A stretch of 17,449 nt of DNA from DATFYI01 sp035315125 (lineage in GTDB: Bacteria; Chloroflexota; Anaerolineae; Anaerolineales; Anaerolineaceae). Under the pieces are notes generated by a model. The model did no database searches. It worked only from the letters and a program-made list of their open reading frames with translations, and was not told where the DNA came from. The DNA is taken from positions 1 through 17,449 of the forward strand of contig DATFYI010000115.1 of NCBI GenBank assembly GCA_035315125.1, written 5' to 3'. Each line of letters starts with the position of its first letter. The first letter of the stretch is position 1. The translations under genes and the position numbers were made by a program. Shown here one piece after another: positions 1 to 8,328 of the stretch.

Positions 1-441
1 AAAATCACTCTACATACCTTTACAGTTGGTTTGACATCACTTATCAGTTGGATGCATTGGAATCTGGAAGGAGACCTACGATTGGCTACCCGGTGGATTG
101 TGCACACAGGTGAAACGTCTACCGGCGGCACACCCACAGCGGCGCAAACAACCCATACGCTCACGACGGATCAGACAGCAGTTTCGACAAATGCCAGTGT
201 TGATCAAACACCCACTGCAACCACTGCAGCACCTTCCCGCGCTTCGGCGCAAATCGATACTGCCCTGAACCTAGTGATTGGTACAAAGGAACGAGCCAGT
301 GTTTATTCGTCTTATCACCAGGTTGGAAACCTGGTGAGCCCGCTATTAAGTGATGACAAAGCCTCAGTAGTTACGCAAACGTCCCAAATCACGGTAGATG
401 TGCAGGGCAATAATGTTCACTTATCAAATGAATGTAAATAA
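1..441 (+). CDS. Doubtful Thr-rich hypothetical protein, 5'-truncated by window edge
   Basis: The frame is open from base 1 to a TAA at 439-441, so a real gene would begin left of the window. The first possible internal start is a TTG at 31 with no convincing Shine-Dalgarno before it. The translation is rich in Thr, Ala, Gln and Val, with a low-complexity Thr/Ala segment in the middle and a Val/Ser-rich end. No known domain, signal peptide or membrane helix is recognisable. It ends 10 bases before the convergent stop of the large minus-strand WD40 gene. The Thr-rich character would fit an extracellular linker or stalk, as seen in other proteins of this window, but the composition could also be chance. 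No function can be assigned. Confidence 0.3.
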   Translation, partial: KITLHTFTVGLTSLISWMHWNLEGDLRLATRWIVHTGETSTGGTPTAAQTTHTLTTDQTAVSTNASVDQTPTATTAAPSRASAQIDTALNLVIGTKERASVYSSYHQVGNLVSPLLSDDKASVVTQTSQITVDVQGNNVHLSNECK

Positions 442-450
442 TCCCGATGG

Positions 451-3400
451 TCATGCCTCATTCTCGACGGCTCCCAGCGCCAGGAGCGCTACTCGCTGCG
501 CACCAGTGATGCCTGTCAGACCGGTGATGTCCAGGCGCGCATACTGGCGCTCGGGCTGCAGCGTGCGTATAAGGACGCCGCTGGGCGCCTCCCACAACCG
601 TACGGTCCCATCCCAGCCGCCACTGGCCACCAGATGACCATCGGCCGCGATTGACACCGCAGGGACTGGGCCAGTATGACCGCGCAGGATCGCCAGCGGC
701 CGCCCACTGGGTACCTCCCATAGCTGTGGCGTCCCATCCGCGCTACCGTTGGCTACCAGTTGACCATCAGCGGAGAGTGCCAGAGTCCATATTGAGCCGC
801 CATGGCTATCCAGGATGGCCAAGGGACGCCCATTGGGCGTCTCCCACAGCCGGATAGTTCCCTCAATGTCGCCGCTGGCCAACAGCTTACCGTCGGCGGA
901 AAGGGCTACGCCAAAAACTGGATTGGTATGGCCCTCCAGAATTGCCAGAGGTTCCCCGCTGGGTGCCTCCCACAGTCTTACTGTTCGATCCACACCAGCG
1001 CTGGCAACCAGTCGTCCGTCGGCTGATAGCGCCACGGCCCGGACTGAGCCAGCGTGGCCCTCCAGGATGGCCAAGGGACGCCCGCTAGGCACTTCCCAGA
1101 GACGCACGATGCCCTCAATGTCGCCGCTGGCCAGCAGCTTGCCGTCGGCGGAAAGCGCCACCCCCCAAATATCGGCTGCGTGTCCTTCCAGGATCGCCAG
1201 TAGTTGGCCATTGCGAGCTTCCCAAAGTCGCACCATCCCATCCAGGCCAGCACTTGCCAGCAGGCGGCCATCGGCGGATAACGCTACGACTCGGATTTCA
1301 GCCATATGGCTCTGGATGTCGACCAGCAGCTGCCCATTGGTAGTATCCCAAAGATGCACGCCCCTTTCACCGCTGCTGGCTACCAGATTTCCATCCGCTG
1401 AAAGCGCTACTCTCCGAATACTACCGGTGTGACCCTGAAGGGTGGCCAGCGGTTGCCCGCTGGGCGCATCCCACAGCCGCACGGTGCCCTCAAGGCCACC
1501 GCTGGCTACCAGATGTCCATTGCCGGAAAGCGCCACTCCTCGCACCCCGCCGATGTGGCCCTGGAGGATCGCCAGCGGCCGTCTACTGGACGTCTCCCAG
1601 AGGCGGACTATCCCATCCTCGCCGCTGCTGGCCAGCAAGCGCCCATCGGCCGAAAGGGCCAGGTTCCAAACCCCGCCAGATTGGTTAAACAAGGTCGCAA
1701 GGGACTTGCCGGTACTAATATCCCAAAACTGTATTGTGTCATCAAGGCCACCACTAATCAACAGGTTGCTCTCTGTGGAGAGCGCTACCCCCCAGACAGC
1801 ACTTGCATGGCCCTGCAGGGTAGTCAGCACTCGCCCAGTATTCACATCCCATAACCGGACCGCTCCGTCTCCACCACCACTGGCCAGCAAGTGGCTATCA
1901 GCAGAGAATGCCAGGCCCCACACTCCTCCGACGTGGCCTTCTAGAGTAGCCAGCTCCTGCCCACTGGGCACTTGCCAGAGACATATTGTCCCATCCATGC
2001 TGCCACTGGCCAGCAGGCTGCCATCGGTGGAAAACGTTACTCCCGAGATGCTGGCGGAGTGGCTCTTGAGCGTGGCCAGTAATTGTTCGGTGTTCACGTC
2101 CCACAGACGAACCATCCCATCCGCACCGCCGCTAGCCAGCAAGCGGCCATCGACGGAGAGCGCCACGCCAAAAACCTGGCCAGCGTGTCCTTGGAGGATC
2201 GCCAGCAGAGTGCGGTCGGCGACCCGCCAGAGCCATATATCTCCGGTGGAGGTGCCGGTTGCCAACAGTTTGCCATCGCCACTCAGCGCTACTGCGCCGG
2301 GAAAACCAAATGCCTCGGCCACAACGGTCTCGATGAGCTGGGAGCCTGCCAGGCTGGTGTCTTGCGCCTGTACCTCCGCTAGGTAAGCCTGCCGCAGCGC
2401 AAGGCTGGATAGGTCCAATCCGCGCAGGTTGCCACGCAACAGTCGCAGCAAATTAACCACATTCCCTGGCCCGTAGCCCTGTTCGGCCACCGACCGGCCG
2501 CGCCAGCCAGCCAGCAGAGCCAGCAACTGCTGCTCGGCTCCATTCCGACCCAGGCGTGCCTTTAGCCGCTCCAGGATAGGCACTCCAATCAGCCGCTCCT
2601 GGCTCTGCCGCACGTAGTCCCTGGCCTGTGCCCGCACCAGCGCCTTTTCGGCCAGCAGCACCGGCTGGCCGCCGGCAATCTCCTCGGCCACCTCCTCAAC
2701 CAGTCGGTTGGTCACATACTCCAGTACCACGGATTGCAGGCTAAATGTGGCTCCCCTTACTGTTTCGGTGCGCTCCACCAGCGAGCGACGGAGCAGCGCT
2801 TCCACACCCTCCAACACATCTTGACGGTCGAGGCGCGCTCCCAGGAGCTCCAGCAAGTCGGCCAGACGCACTGGTTCGTAGGCCAAGGCCAACACCTGCA
2901 GTACCTGCTGCTCGGCTGCCGAGCCGCGCCCAACCTGCTCAGCCAGGAGCTGGCGGACACCACCGAAGACGCTCGTGGAGCTCGCTTCCTTCAGATAGAT
3001 GCCAATCTCCCCATCAAAGAGCTCGCGGATGCGCTCCCCGACCAGTTTGAGCGCCAGGCTGTTACCCGCAAAACGGGTGGTCAGCTCGGCCCATTGTGTG
3101 GGACTGCCCACCAACTGCTTGGGGGTCAACATGCCCTGTGCCGCTTCGATCGTTAGCCCCCGCAGGGAAAAGGTGCGTACCGCAGCGCTGCTAAGGACGG
3201 CCAGCTCTGGTGGAGCCTCCCGTGTAGTCAGGACCAGGCAGCTTTGGTGCTGAGCTTCGCCCAATGCCTGGAGCAGACGGCCATAACCCGTCAGGCCTGT
3301 CCGATAGCCGCCCTCCGCCTGGCCGGGCTCGAACAGGGTATCGAAATTATCCAGCACCAGCAGACAGCGCCGCGTGCGAAGCAGCTGTAGCAAGGTCGTG

Positions 3401-4080
3401 AGCCGCCCTGCAACGGCTGCCGGCGGGACGATCTGCTGGTCCGAGAGAAAGCCGATGGCCCCGGACAGCCATTCGCCGGGGAGTGGTGCATCACGCAGGC
3501 CACGCCAATACACCCGCTCGAAGTTCGGCGCTACCTGCTGTACGAGCCGGGCAGCCAGACTGGTCTTGCCGATGCCGCCCATGCCCAGCAGGCTCACCAC
3601 GCGACAGCGCTCTTCGAGCAACCAATCGGTCAAGCGGGCGAGCTCGGTCTCGCGCCCATAGAAGCTCGCAACTTCGGGGGCATCCCCCCAATCCACTTGA
3701 GGGCCAGGTGTGGGTAGTTCAGTACCGGGGGCTGGCGGTTGGGGTGCAACGGAAATTGACGCCTCAGATTGTTTCTCCAACAGTTGTGCCAGCCAGGTTT
3801 CATCCAGCGGCACGCGCGGGTTGGCGCTCTGCCACAAGGCGCGGATTTCTTCGGTTTCCTGCCCGGGGTGGAAGGCATGGTATTGCAAACCAAGCTCGAT
3901 CAAGTGCAAGAGATGCTTTGGAGATGGATAACTGATGCCGGTTTCCCAACCGACAATGGCCTGGCGGGATACGCCCAGGCGTTTACCCAGCTCGGATTGG
4001 GTCAAATTGCTTTTATTGCGAAGGGCGAGAATGTTCAGGCCGAAACCGTAGTCATGGTCGGCATATGTCGAGTGGCGCAA
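451..4080 (-). CDS. XRE-HTH / NB-ARC (STAND) / 14x WD40 regulator or signalling protein
   Basis: This 1209-residue protein has a cytoplasmic STAND-type architecture. Residues 12-65 form an XRE-family helix-turn-helix (LTQSELGKRLGVSRQAIVGW). Residues 141-350 are an NB-ARC NTPase with Walker A GMGGIGKT at 166-173, Walker B LLVLDNFD near 240-247, and a sensor-like LVLTTRE at 282-288. A winged-helix-like and helical segment follows, then a short pentapeptide-like LRGLDLSSLALRQAYL stretch. Fourteen WD40 repeats (about residues 590-1170) end in LW-D/E signatures, enough for two seven-bladed propellers. The tail DITGLTGITGAQRVALLALG resembles one I recall from Chloroflexota WD40 proteins. The TTG start is chosen because a strong SD lies nine bases upstream. 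In known STAND proteins the NTPase is a switch and the repeats sense a ligand; DNA binding through the HTH is inferred. The ligand and target genes are unknown. It is monocistronic here, with a divergent hdeD-like neighbour. Confidence 0.93.
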   Translation of the reverse strand: MRHSTYADHDYGFGLNILALRNKSNLTQSELGKRLGVSRQAIVGWETGISYPSPKHLLHLIELGLQYHAFHPGQETEEIRALWQSANPRVPLDETWLAQLLEKQSEASISVAPQPPAPGTELPTPGPQVDWGDAPEVASFYGRETELARLTDWLLEERCRVVSLLGMGGIGKTSLAARLVQQVAPNFERVYWRGLRDAPLPGEWLSGAIGFLSDQQIVPPAAVAGRLTTLLQLLRTRRCLLVLDNFDTLFEPGQAEGGYRTGLTGYGRLLQALGEAQHQSCLVLTTREAPPELAVLSSAAVRTFSLRGLTIEAAQGMLTPKQLVGSPTQWAELTTRFAGNSLALKLVGERIRELFDGEIGIYLKEASSTSVFGGVRQLLAEQVGRGSAAEQQVLQVLALAYEPVRLADLLELLGARLDRQDVLEGVEALLRRSLVERTETVRGATFSLQSVVLEYVTNRLVEEVAEEIAGGQPVLLAEKALVRAQARDYVRQSQERLIGVPILERLKARLGRNGAEQQLLALLAGWRGRSVAEQGYGPGNVVNLLRLLRGNLRGLDLSSLALRQAYLAEVQAQDTSLAGSQLIETVVAEAFGFPGAVALSGDGKLLATGTSTGDIWLWRVADRTLLAILQGHAGQVFGVALSVDGRLLASGGADGMVRLWDVNTEQLLATLKSHSASISGVTFSTDGSLLASGSMDGTICLWQVPSGQELATLEGHVGGVWGLAFSADSHLLASGGGDGAVRLWDVNTGRVLTTLQGHASAVWGVALSTESNLLISGGLDDTIQFWDISTGKSLATLFNQSGGVWNLALSADGRLLASSGEDGIVRLWETSSRRPLAILQGHIGGVRGVALSGNGHLVASGGLEGTVRLWDAPSGQPLATLQGHTGSIRRVALSADGNLVASSGERGVHLWDTTNGQLLVDIQSHMAEIRVVALSADGRLLASAGLDGMVRLWEARNGQLLAILEGHAADIWGVALSADGKLLASGDIEGIVRLWEVPSGRPLAILEGHAGSVRAVALSADGRLVASAGVDRTVRLWEAPSGEPLAILEGHTNPVFGVALSADGKLLASGDIEGTIRLWETPNGRPLAILDSHGGSIWTLALSADGQLVANGSADGTPQLWEVPSGRPLAILRGHTGPVPAVSIAADGHLVASGGWDGTVRLWEAPSGVLIRTLQPERQYARLDITGLTGITGAQRVALLALGAVENEA
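565..2325 (-). repeat. Tandem ~126-bp coding repeats: 14 WD40 blades
   Basis: The C-terminal half of the STAND gene is a tandem array of about 42-codon units, each with an ALSADG-LLASG core, an (I/V)RLW(D/E) end and a GH dipeptide. Fourteen LW/FW signatures can be counted. Some blades are almost identical in DNA: the segments near 858-900 and 1109-1152 differ at only a few positions and both encode KLLASGDIEG. One blade (around 1690-1730) lacks the usual GH dipeptide and another (around 1360-1400) has a shortened core. This is the pattern expected of a repeat array that expands and homogenises by recombination. Confidence 0.9.
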
Positions 4081-4089
4081 GGCAGCTGG

Positions 4090-4096
4090 CCTCCTT
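4090..4096 (-). promoter_or_regulatory. Strong Shine-Dalgarno deciding the TTG start of the STAND gene
   Basis: On the minus strand this reads AAGGAGG and is separated by nine bases from the TTG whose first base is at 4080. A nearby ATG at about 4103-4105 is in another frame, so it cannot be the start. The spacing and strength of this site make TTG the best start despite being a rare start codon. Confidence 0.7.
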
Positions 4097-4117
4097 TTTA
4101 TCCATCAGCGCATCGAG

Positions 4118-4146
4118 TTGATAAGTTATGACAGGTGAGGTGTAAA
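4118..4146 (-). promoter_or_regulatory. Candidate sigma70-type promoter of the STAND gene
   Basis: The minus strand carries TTTACA (4141-4146) and TATCAA (4118-4123) separated by exactly 17 bases. These are five of six and four of six matches to the -35 and -10 consensus. Transcription would begin near 4111, giving a short leader that holds the strong SD. An imperfectly placed inverted repeat, TGACA (4129-4133) and TGTCA (4151-4155), brackets the -35 box and might be an operator, possibly for autoregulation by the XRE domain. That last point is speculative. Confidence 0.45.
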
Positions 4147-4333
4147 GATATGTCAGCGACATCCCTGCTTGAGCTGCCTATACTTATTCATAGTAGATGC
4201 GATGCAAAGATCCAACGTGGCTCACGGAGCCCGGTGAAAGCATCGGAAATAACCGGCTTCTTGAATTCATGATAGCACATGTATCCTACGTGAACAAGAA
4301 GAATTTGAAACAGAAAAAAGGAGAAAAATAATC

Positions 4334-4918
4334 ATGTTAGCAGAACTTACTAAAAATTGGTGGACCATCCTACTGCGCGGGGTTGTTGCGATCATCTTCG
4401 GAGCCCTGGCGTTCATCTTTCCCACATCGGTACTGATGGTACTGGTGTATTTGTTTGGCGCCTTTGCAATTGTGGATGGGATTTGCGCCATGGCGGCAGG
4501 GATCGCTCTCTCCAGCTACTTCAAGGGTTGGTGGGTAATTCTTCTGCAAGGTATCCTCGGCATTTTGATCGGTATTGCAACCTTCTTTATGCCTAATATC
4601 ACCTGGCAGGTCCTACTTGCGTTCATTGCAGCCTGGGCAATCGTCATCGGGATTTTGGGAATAGTTGCAGGCATCCGCATGCGCAAGATCATCGAGAATG
4701 AATGGTCAATGATCTTTGGCGGTATCTTATCGATCCTTCTGGGTGTACTGCTGGTCGTATTTCCTGCAGCAGGGTCTGTTAGCCTGGTTTGGACGCTCGG
4801 TGTTTTTGCTTTCGTTTATGGAATCAATAATATCGTTTTCGCCATTCGCCTGAAAGGGATCCAAAAAGACTTCGAAACATTGTCGAATAATCCTTTTACA
4901 CCAGTAAAACAGGAATAA
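4334..4918 (+). CDS. HdeD / DUF308 family membrane protein
   Basis: This 194-residue integral membrane protein has about six transmembrane segments arranged as three repeated helical hairpins. Each hairpin begins with an amphipathic W-rich stretch: NWWTILLRG near 8-16, GWWVILLQG near 65-73, and a third near 123-131 (NEWSMIFGG). The conserved FGAFAIVDGI and AWAIVIGILGIVAGIRMRK motifs are typical of the HdeD family (PF03729). HdeD in Escherichia coli is linked to acid resistance at high cell density, but in most bacteria the function is unknown, so no specific role is claimed. The ATG is preceded by AAGGAG at 4318-4323 with a ten-base gap. It lies directly before ftsH on the same strand, separated by a long hairpin, and may belong to an envelope-stress group with it. 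Confidence 0.88.
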   Translation: MLAELTKNWWTILLRGVVAIIFGALAFIFPTSVLMVLVYLFGAFAIVDGICAMAAGIALSSYFKGWWVILLQGILGILIGIATFFMPNITWQVLLAFIAAWAIVIGILGIVAGIRMRKIIENEWSMIFGGILSILLGVLLVVFPAAGSVSLVWTLGVFAFVYGINNIVFAIRLKGIQKDFETLSNNPFTPVKQE

Positions 4919-4947
4919 AACACGCTTAAAGAAATCTCAGTAAGAAA

Positions 4948-4987
4948 CAGGCAGCCAGATCCAGAATGCCAACGGGCTGGCTGCCTG
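4948..4987 (+). repeat. Perfect 11-bp inverted repeat between hdeD-like gene and ftsH
   Basis: CAGGCAGCCAG (4948-4958) pairs perfectly with CTGGCTGCCTG (4977-4987) around an 18-base loop. No T-tract follows on either side, so it is not a classic intrinsic terminator. It could be a Rho-aided 3' end, a transcript-stabilising hairpin or a processing site. The rest of 4919-5076 shows nothing else I recognise except the ftsH SD. Confidence 0.75.
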
Positions 4988-5076
4988 AGGTGAAGATTAG
5001 CATTCAAGAATAGAAACCTTCCCTGAAGTCCGAAAAGGAACCAGGATAAGGATTTACAAAACAAGGAGATTTAGAA

Positions 5077-7026
5077 ATGAACCAACCAAGATTATCGGGC
5101 GGAGAACCCGACCAGAATGAAAAAGACAAGGATAAACAAGATATCAATAAACAGCGGCGGAACTTTCTGATCAGTTATGTGATCGTGAGTCTGCTCGGGT
5201 TGTGGCTGTTTCAACAGTTCGTCCTCAACCCCCTGATTATTCATGAAACGGAAATTCCCTACAGCCAGTTCAAAGCTGGCATCCAGTCCGGGCAGATCAC
5301 CAACGTTACGATTGGAACCGACCGGATTGTTGGGACGATGAAAAGCACCGACCCGAAAACCGGGGTCAGCCAGGAAGTGCCTTTCACTGTCAACGCGGTA
5401 CCCAACGGCGACCCGACTCTGATCGAGGAGCTGGATAAGGCCGGAGTACACTATCAGATGAGTGAGCCAGCCAGCCCGGTCGGAACCATGTTGTTGGAAT
5501 ACATCCTACCATTATTAATCATCGGCGGGCTCTGGTACGTCGGCTACCAACAGATGGCCAAATCCGGCATGGGAGGCGGTATGTTTGGCGGTTTGATGGG
5601 TGTAGGCAAGAGCAAGGCCACTGAGGTCAAACCTGAGACTATCGGGGTGACCTTCAAGGATGTTGGTGGGGTAGATGAAGCCATCGGTGAACTGCAGGAG
5701 ATCATCCAATTCCTTAAGACCCCCGAGAAGTTCTCCGACCTGGGCGGACGCATCCCCAAAGGCGTGCTGCTGGTCGGCCCTCCGGGAACCGGCAAGACCC
5801 TGCTGGCCAAGGCGACTGCCGGCGAGGCAGGGGTGCCCTTCTTTGAAACGAACGGGTCGGAATTCATGGAGATGTATGTGGGGGTGGGCGCTGCCCGGGT
5901 GCGGGATCTATTTGACCAGGCTCGCCAGGCTGCTCCGGCGATCATCTTCATCGACGAAATCGATGCCATTGGACAGTCGCGCAGCGGTCCATCGAGCATG
6001 GGCACCAATGACGAGCGCGAACAGACCCTTAACCAGTTGCTGTCCGAAATCGATGGCTTCCATAACGATAATGATAAGCCAGTGATTATTATGGCCGCCA
6101 CTAACCGGCCCGAGGTGTTGGATCAGGCCTTGCTGCGGGCAGGGCGGTTTGACCGCCAGGTGACGGTGTCTGCGCCTGACCTGGCCGGACGGCTGCAGAT
6201 CCTGAAGATCCACAGCCAGAAGATTAAGCTGGCTCCTGATTTCGACCTGGAGCGGGCGGCACGCATCACCCCCGGATTCACCGGAGCGGACCTGGCAAAT
6301 GTAATGAATGAAGCGGCCTTAGCTGCTGCCCGGCGGCATGCGGATGCAGTGACCAACCAGGATTTTGAAACTGCTATCGAGCGGGTGGTGGCGGGACTGG
6401 AGAAGAAAACGCGCATCATGAACGAGCAGGAGCGTACCACGGTGGCCTACCACGAGAGCGGGCATGCCCTGATCGCAGACCTGGTACCACATGGCGATCC
6501 GGTAGCCAAGATAAGCATTGTGCCACATGGTCGCGGCGCCCTGGGTTACACCATGCAGATGCCCACCGAGGATCGCTACCTGCTTACCCAGCAAGAGCTG
6601 GAGGACCGCATAGCTGTCATGCTGGGTGGACGGGCCGCCGAACAGACGGTCTTTGGAGTGATCAGTACCGGTGCGAGCGATGATATCCAGCGCGCAAGCG
6701 ATCTGGCCCGCCGCATGGTGACCGAGTTTGGCATGAGTGAGCGGCTGCCTAATGTGGTCTATGCCACCCAACAAAACCAGTTCCTGTCCTCCGGTGAAAC
6801 AGGCATATCCGCCAGTCAAGATACACTGTGGGTGATCGATGACGAGGTCCAAAAGATCATCACGGAGCAGTACGAACGCGCCCAGCAGCTACTGAAGCAG
6901 CACCGTATGGCGCTGGAACATCTGGCCAAAGAACTTCTGGAAACCGAGACAGTGGACGGATCAGCTGTGAAGCAAGCTTTATCAGTACAGGAAGCTTTAC
7001 CGGTAAATGTTGGTAATCTGAATTAA
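5077..7026 (+). CDS. ftsH: ATP-dependent zinc metalloprotease FtsH
   Basis: This 649-residue membrane-anchored AAA+ protease degrades misfolded and regulatory membrane and cytosolic proteins as a hexamer. A charged N-terminus precedes a first transmembrane helix (about 30-50), an extracytoplasmic domain (about 55-135) and a second helix (about 138-157). A Gly-rich linker leads to the AAA domain with Walker A GPPGTGKT (234-241), Walker B IIFIDEID (289-296) and the second region of homology ATNRPEVLDQALLRAGRFDR (341-360). The peptidase carries the zinc motif HESGH (459-463), and the third ligand is likely an Asp in TGASDDIQ (531-538). The pore loop reads MYVG where many FtsH have MFVG, keeping an aromatic residue. 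Length and motif order are normal for the family, so it should be active. The SD AAGGAG at 5063-5068 supports the ATG. Confidence 0.98.
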   Translation: MNQPRLSGGEPDQNEKDKDKQDINKQRRNFLISYVIVSLLGLWLFQQFVLNPLIIHETEIPYSQFKAGIQSGQITNVTIGTDRIVGTMKSTDPKTGVSQEVPFTVNAVPNGDPTLIEELDKAGVHYQMSEPASPVGTMLLEYILPLLIIGGLWYVGYQQMAKSGMGGGMFGGLMGVGKSKATEVKPETIGVTFKDVGGVDEAIGELQEIIQFLKTPEKFSDLGGRIPKGVLLVGPPGTGKTLLAKATAGEAGVPFFETNGSEFMEMYVGVGAARVRDLFDQARQAAPAIIFIDEIDAIGQSRSGPSSMGTNDEREQTLNQLLSEIDGFHNDNDKPVIIMAATNRPEVLDQALLRAGRFDRQVTVSAPDLAGRLQILKIHSQKIKLAPDFDLERAARITPGFTGADLANVMNEAALAAARRHADAVTNQDFETAIERVVAGLEKKTRIMNEQERTTVAYHESGHALIADLVPHGDPVAKISIVPHGRGALGYTMQMPTEDRYLLTQQELEDRIAVMLGGRAAEQTVFGVISTGASDDIQRASDLARRMVTEFGMSERLPNVVYATQQNQFLSSGETGISASQDTLWVIDDEVQKIITEQYERAQQLLKQHRMALEHLAKELLETETVDGSAVKQALSVQEALPVNVGNLN

Positions 7027-7036
7027 TGGGCAGGAT

Positions 7037-7079
7037 GGGAGAATCACCCCTGGGTAAAAAAATCAGGGGTGGTTCTCCC
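7037..7079 (+). repeat. Long 16-bp inverted repeat downstream of ftsH
   Basis: GGGAGAATCACCCCTG (7037-7052) pairs with CAGGGGTGGTTCTCCC (7064-7079) along all 16 positions, with one T-G wobble, around an 11-base A-rich loop. It begins 10 bases after the ftsH stop. No T-run follows, so it is a very stable 3' hairpin rather than a textbook intrinsic terminator. It may end or protect the ftsH transcript before the next gene. Confidence 0.75.
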
Positions 7080-7167
7080 GAATAAGTAGACAGCTTGATA
7101 ACCCGCTTACTGCCTGGCAAATTCCTGACCGAAGTAGATACAAAAATTCCCAAGAAAGGTTACACTT

Positions 7168-8328
7168 ATGTCCCTCAAAAAGAGTTTTCTCATTCTGATT
7201 AGTGATTGTGGCTACGGCCATCGCAGCGCAGCCAACGCTATTGCCCGCGCCATGCAGCTTCGACATCCGCAAGAGAGCAACACGGTCATCATAAACCCCA
7301 TCCTCGAACAGACATCCCCGCAGCCGTTGAAAATTTCCGAAAAAAATTATGACCATCTCGTTACTACGAACCCGAAATTTTACCGGTTTACTTACGAAAT
7401 CAGCGATTCGCGCCAGGCGAGCGGGCTGGTGGAAAACGTACTGACCGTGGCGCTTTATGGAGAGATGAAGCAGCTTATCCAGGAGCTGCACCCGAATGCC
7501 ATCCTGAGCACCAACCCTATGTTTAGCAGCCCAACCGGGGCCGTATTGGACTTTATGAAGGAGCGGCCCCCATTCTATGCCACAGTGATGGACTTCACCG
7601 ATGTCCACGCCATGTGGTTCAATGATCACCCGGATCGCTTCTTTGTTGCCTCTGAAGCAGTTTGCTCGAAAGCCGTGGAATGCGGGATCGACCCCCAAAA
7701 AATTACCACCAGTGGCATCCCGGTAAACCCGGATTTTGCCATAAACCAGACGCCCAAACCCGCACTGCGGGAAAAGCTAGGGCTTGATCCGTATCTGACC
7801 ACGCTTCTGTTTGTGGGCAGCCCGCGGGTGAGCGGTATTTATGAGCACCTGCAAGCCCTGGAAACGGTTTCGCTGCCGCTTCAGGTAGCTCTGATCGCGG
7901 GTGGGGATAGTGAGCTCTACGGACAGGTTCAGGAGCGTGCATGGGGCGTTCCGATCCAGGTTCGAAACCGGGTGACCAACATGCCCGATTGGATGCTTGC
8001 CGCCGACATACTGGTTACCAAAGCAGGTGGATTGGTCCTGTCGGAAGGGCTTGCTGCAGGGCTGCCCATCCTCTTGATTGACTACTTACCTGGCCAGGAA
8101 GAGGGCAACGTGCAGTTTATCCTGGATCACCAGGCGGGCAAGGTGATGATCAATCCAGAAGATTTTTCCAGGCAGGTGGTTGAATGGTTGGAAGATGATC
8201 AAAGGCTCCTCAAGGAGATCTCCTCGAATGCCCGCCGCTGTGGTCATCCGGATGCGGCGCTGGTGATCGCCGATGCGCTCTGGCAAGCGGATGAGATTCA
8301 GCCTCAACCAACCGCATACAGGGACTAG
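7168..8328 (+). CDS. GT28 / MGDG-synthase-like (UgtP-type) glycosyltransferase
   Basis: This 386-residue protein has the two-domain GT-B layout of the MGDG synthase/UgtP family. The N-terminal half opens with FLILISDCGYGHRSAANAI, the acceptor-side motif of PF06925, which in this family follows the first beta strand. The C-terminal half has the GT28-like donor-binding region with KAGGLVLSEGLAAGLP near 276-291 followed by PGQEEGN. Family members move a hexose from a UDP-sugar to diacylglycerol at the cytoplasmic face of the membrane, producing mono- or diglycosyl lipids. The sugar and acceptor here cannot be told from sequence alone. AAAGG lies about eight bases before the ATG. It sits after ftsH, but a strong hairpin separates them, so cotranscription is uncertain. 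Related polyprenyl or MurG-like glycosyltransferases are an alternative, though the N-terminal motif argues against them. Confidence 0.88.
   Translation: MSLKKSFLILISDCGYGHRSAANAIARAMQLRHPQESNTVIINPILEQTSPQPLKISEKNYDHLVTTNPKFYRFTYEISDSRQASGLVENVLTVALYGEMKQLIQELHPNAILSTNPMFSSPTGAVLDFMKERPPFYATVMDFTDVHAMWFNDHPDRFFVASEAVCSKAVECGIDPQKITTSGIPVNPDFAINQTPKPALREKLGLDPYLTTLLFVGSPRVSGIYEHLQALETVSLPLQVALIAGGDSELYGQVQERAWGVPIQVRNRVTNMPDWMLAADILVTKAGGLVLSEGLAAGLPILLIDYLPGQEEGNVQFILDHQAGKVMINPEDFSRQVVEWLEDDQRLLKEISSNARRCGHPDAALVIADALWQADEIQPQPTAYRD

Noticed and set aside
1442..2386. 314-codon plus-strand frame opposite the WD40 region
   Set aside because: It lies antisense to a gene with clear domain conservation. 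Its repeated Pro/Ser pattern is a mirror of the WD40 units.
5544..6101. 185-codon minus-strand frame inside ftsH
   Set aside because: It is antisense to the conserved AAA domain of FtsH and shows no recognisable protein features of its own.
7063..7698. 211-codon minus-strand frame over the start of the glycosyltransferase
   Set aside because: It overlaps the conserved N-terminal motif of the GT28-like gene on the opposite strand and has no family resemblance.
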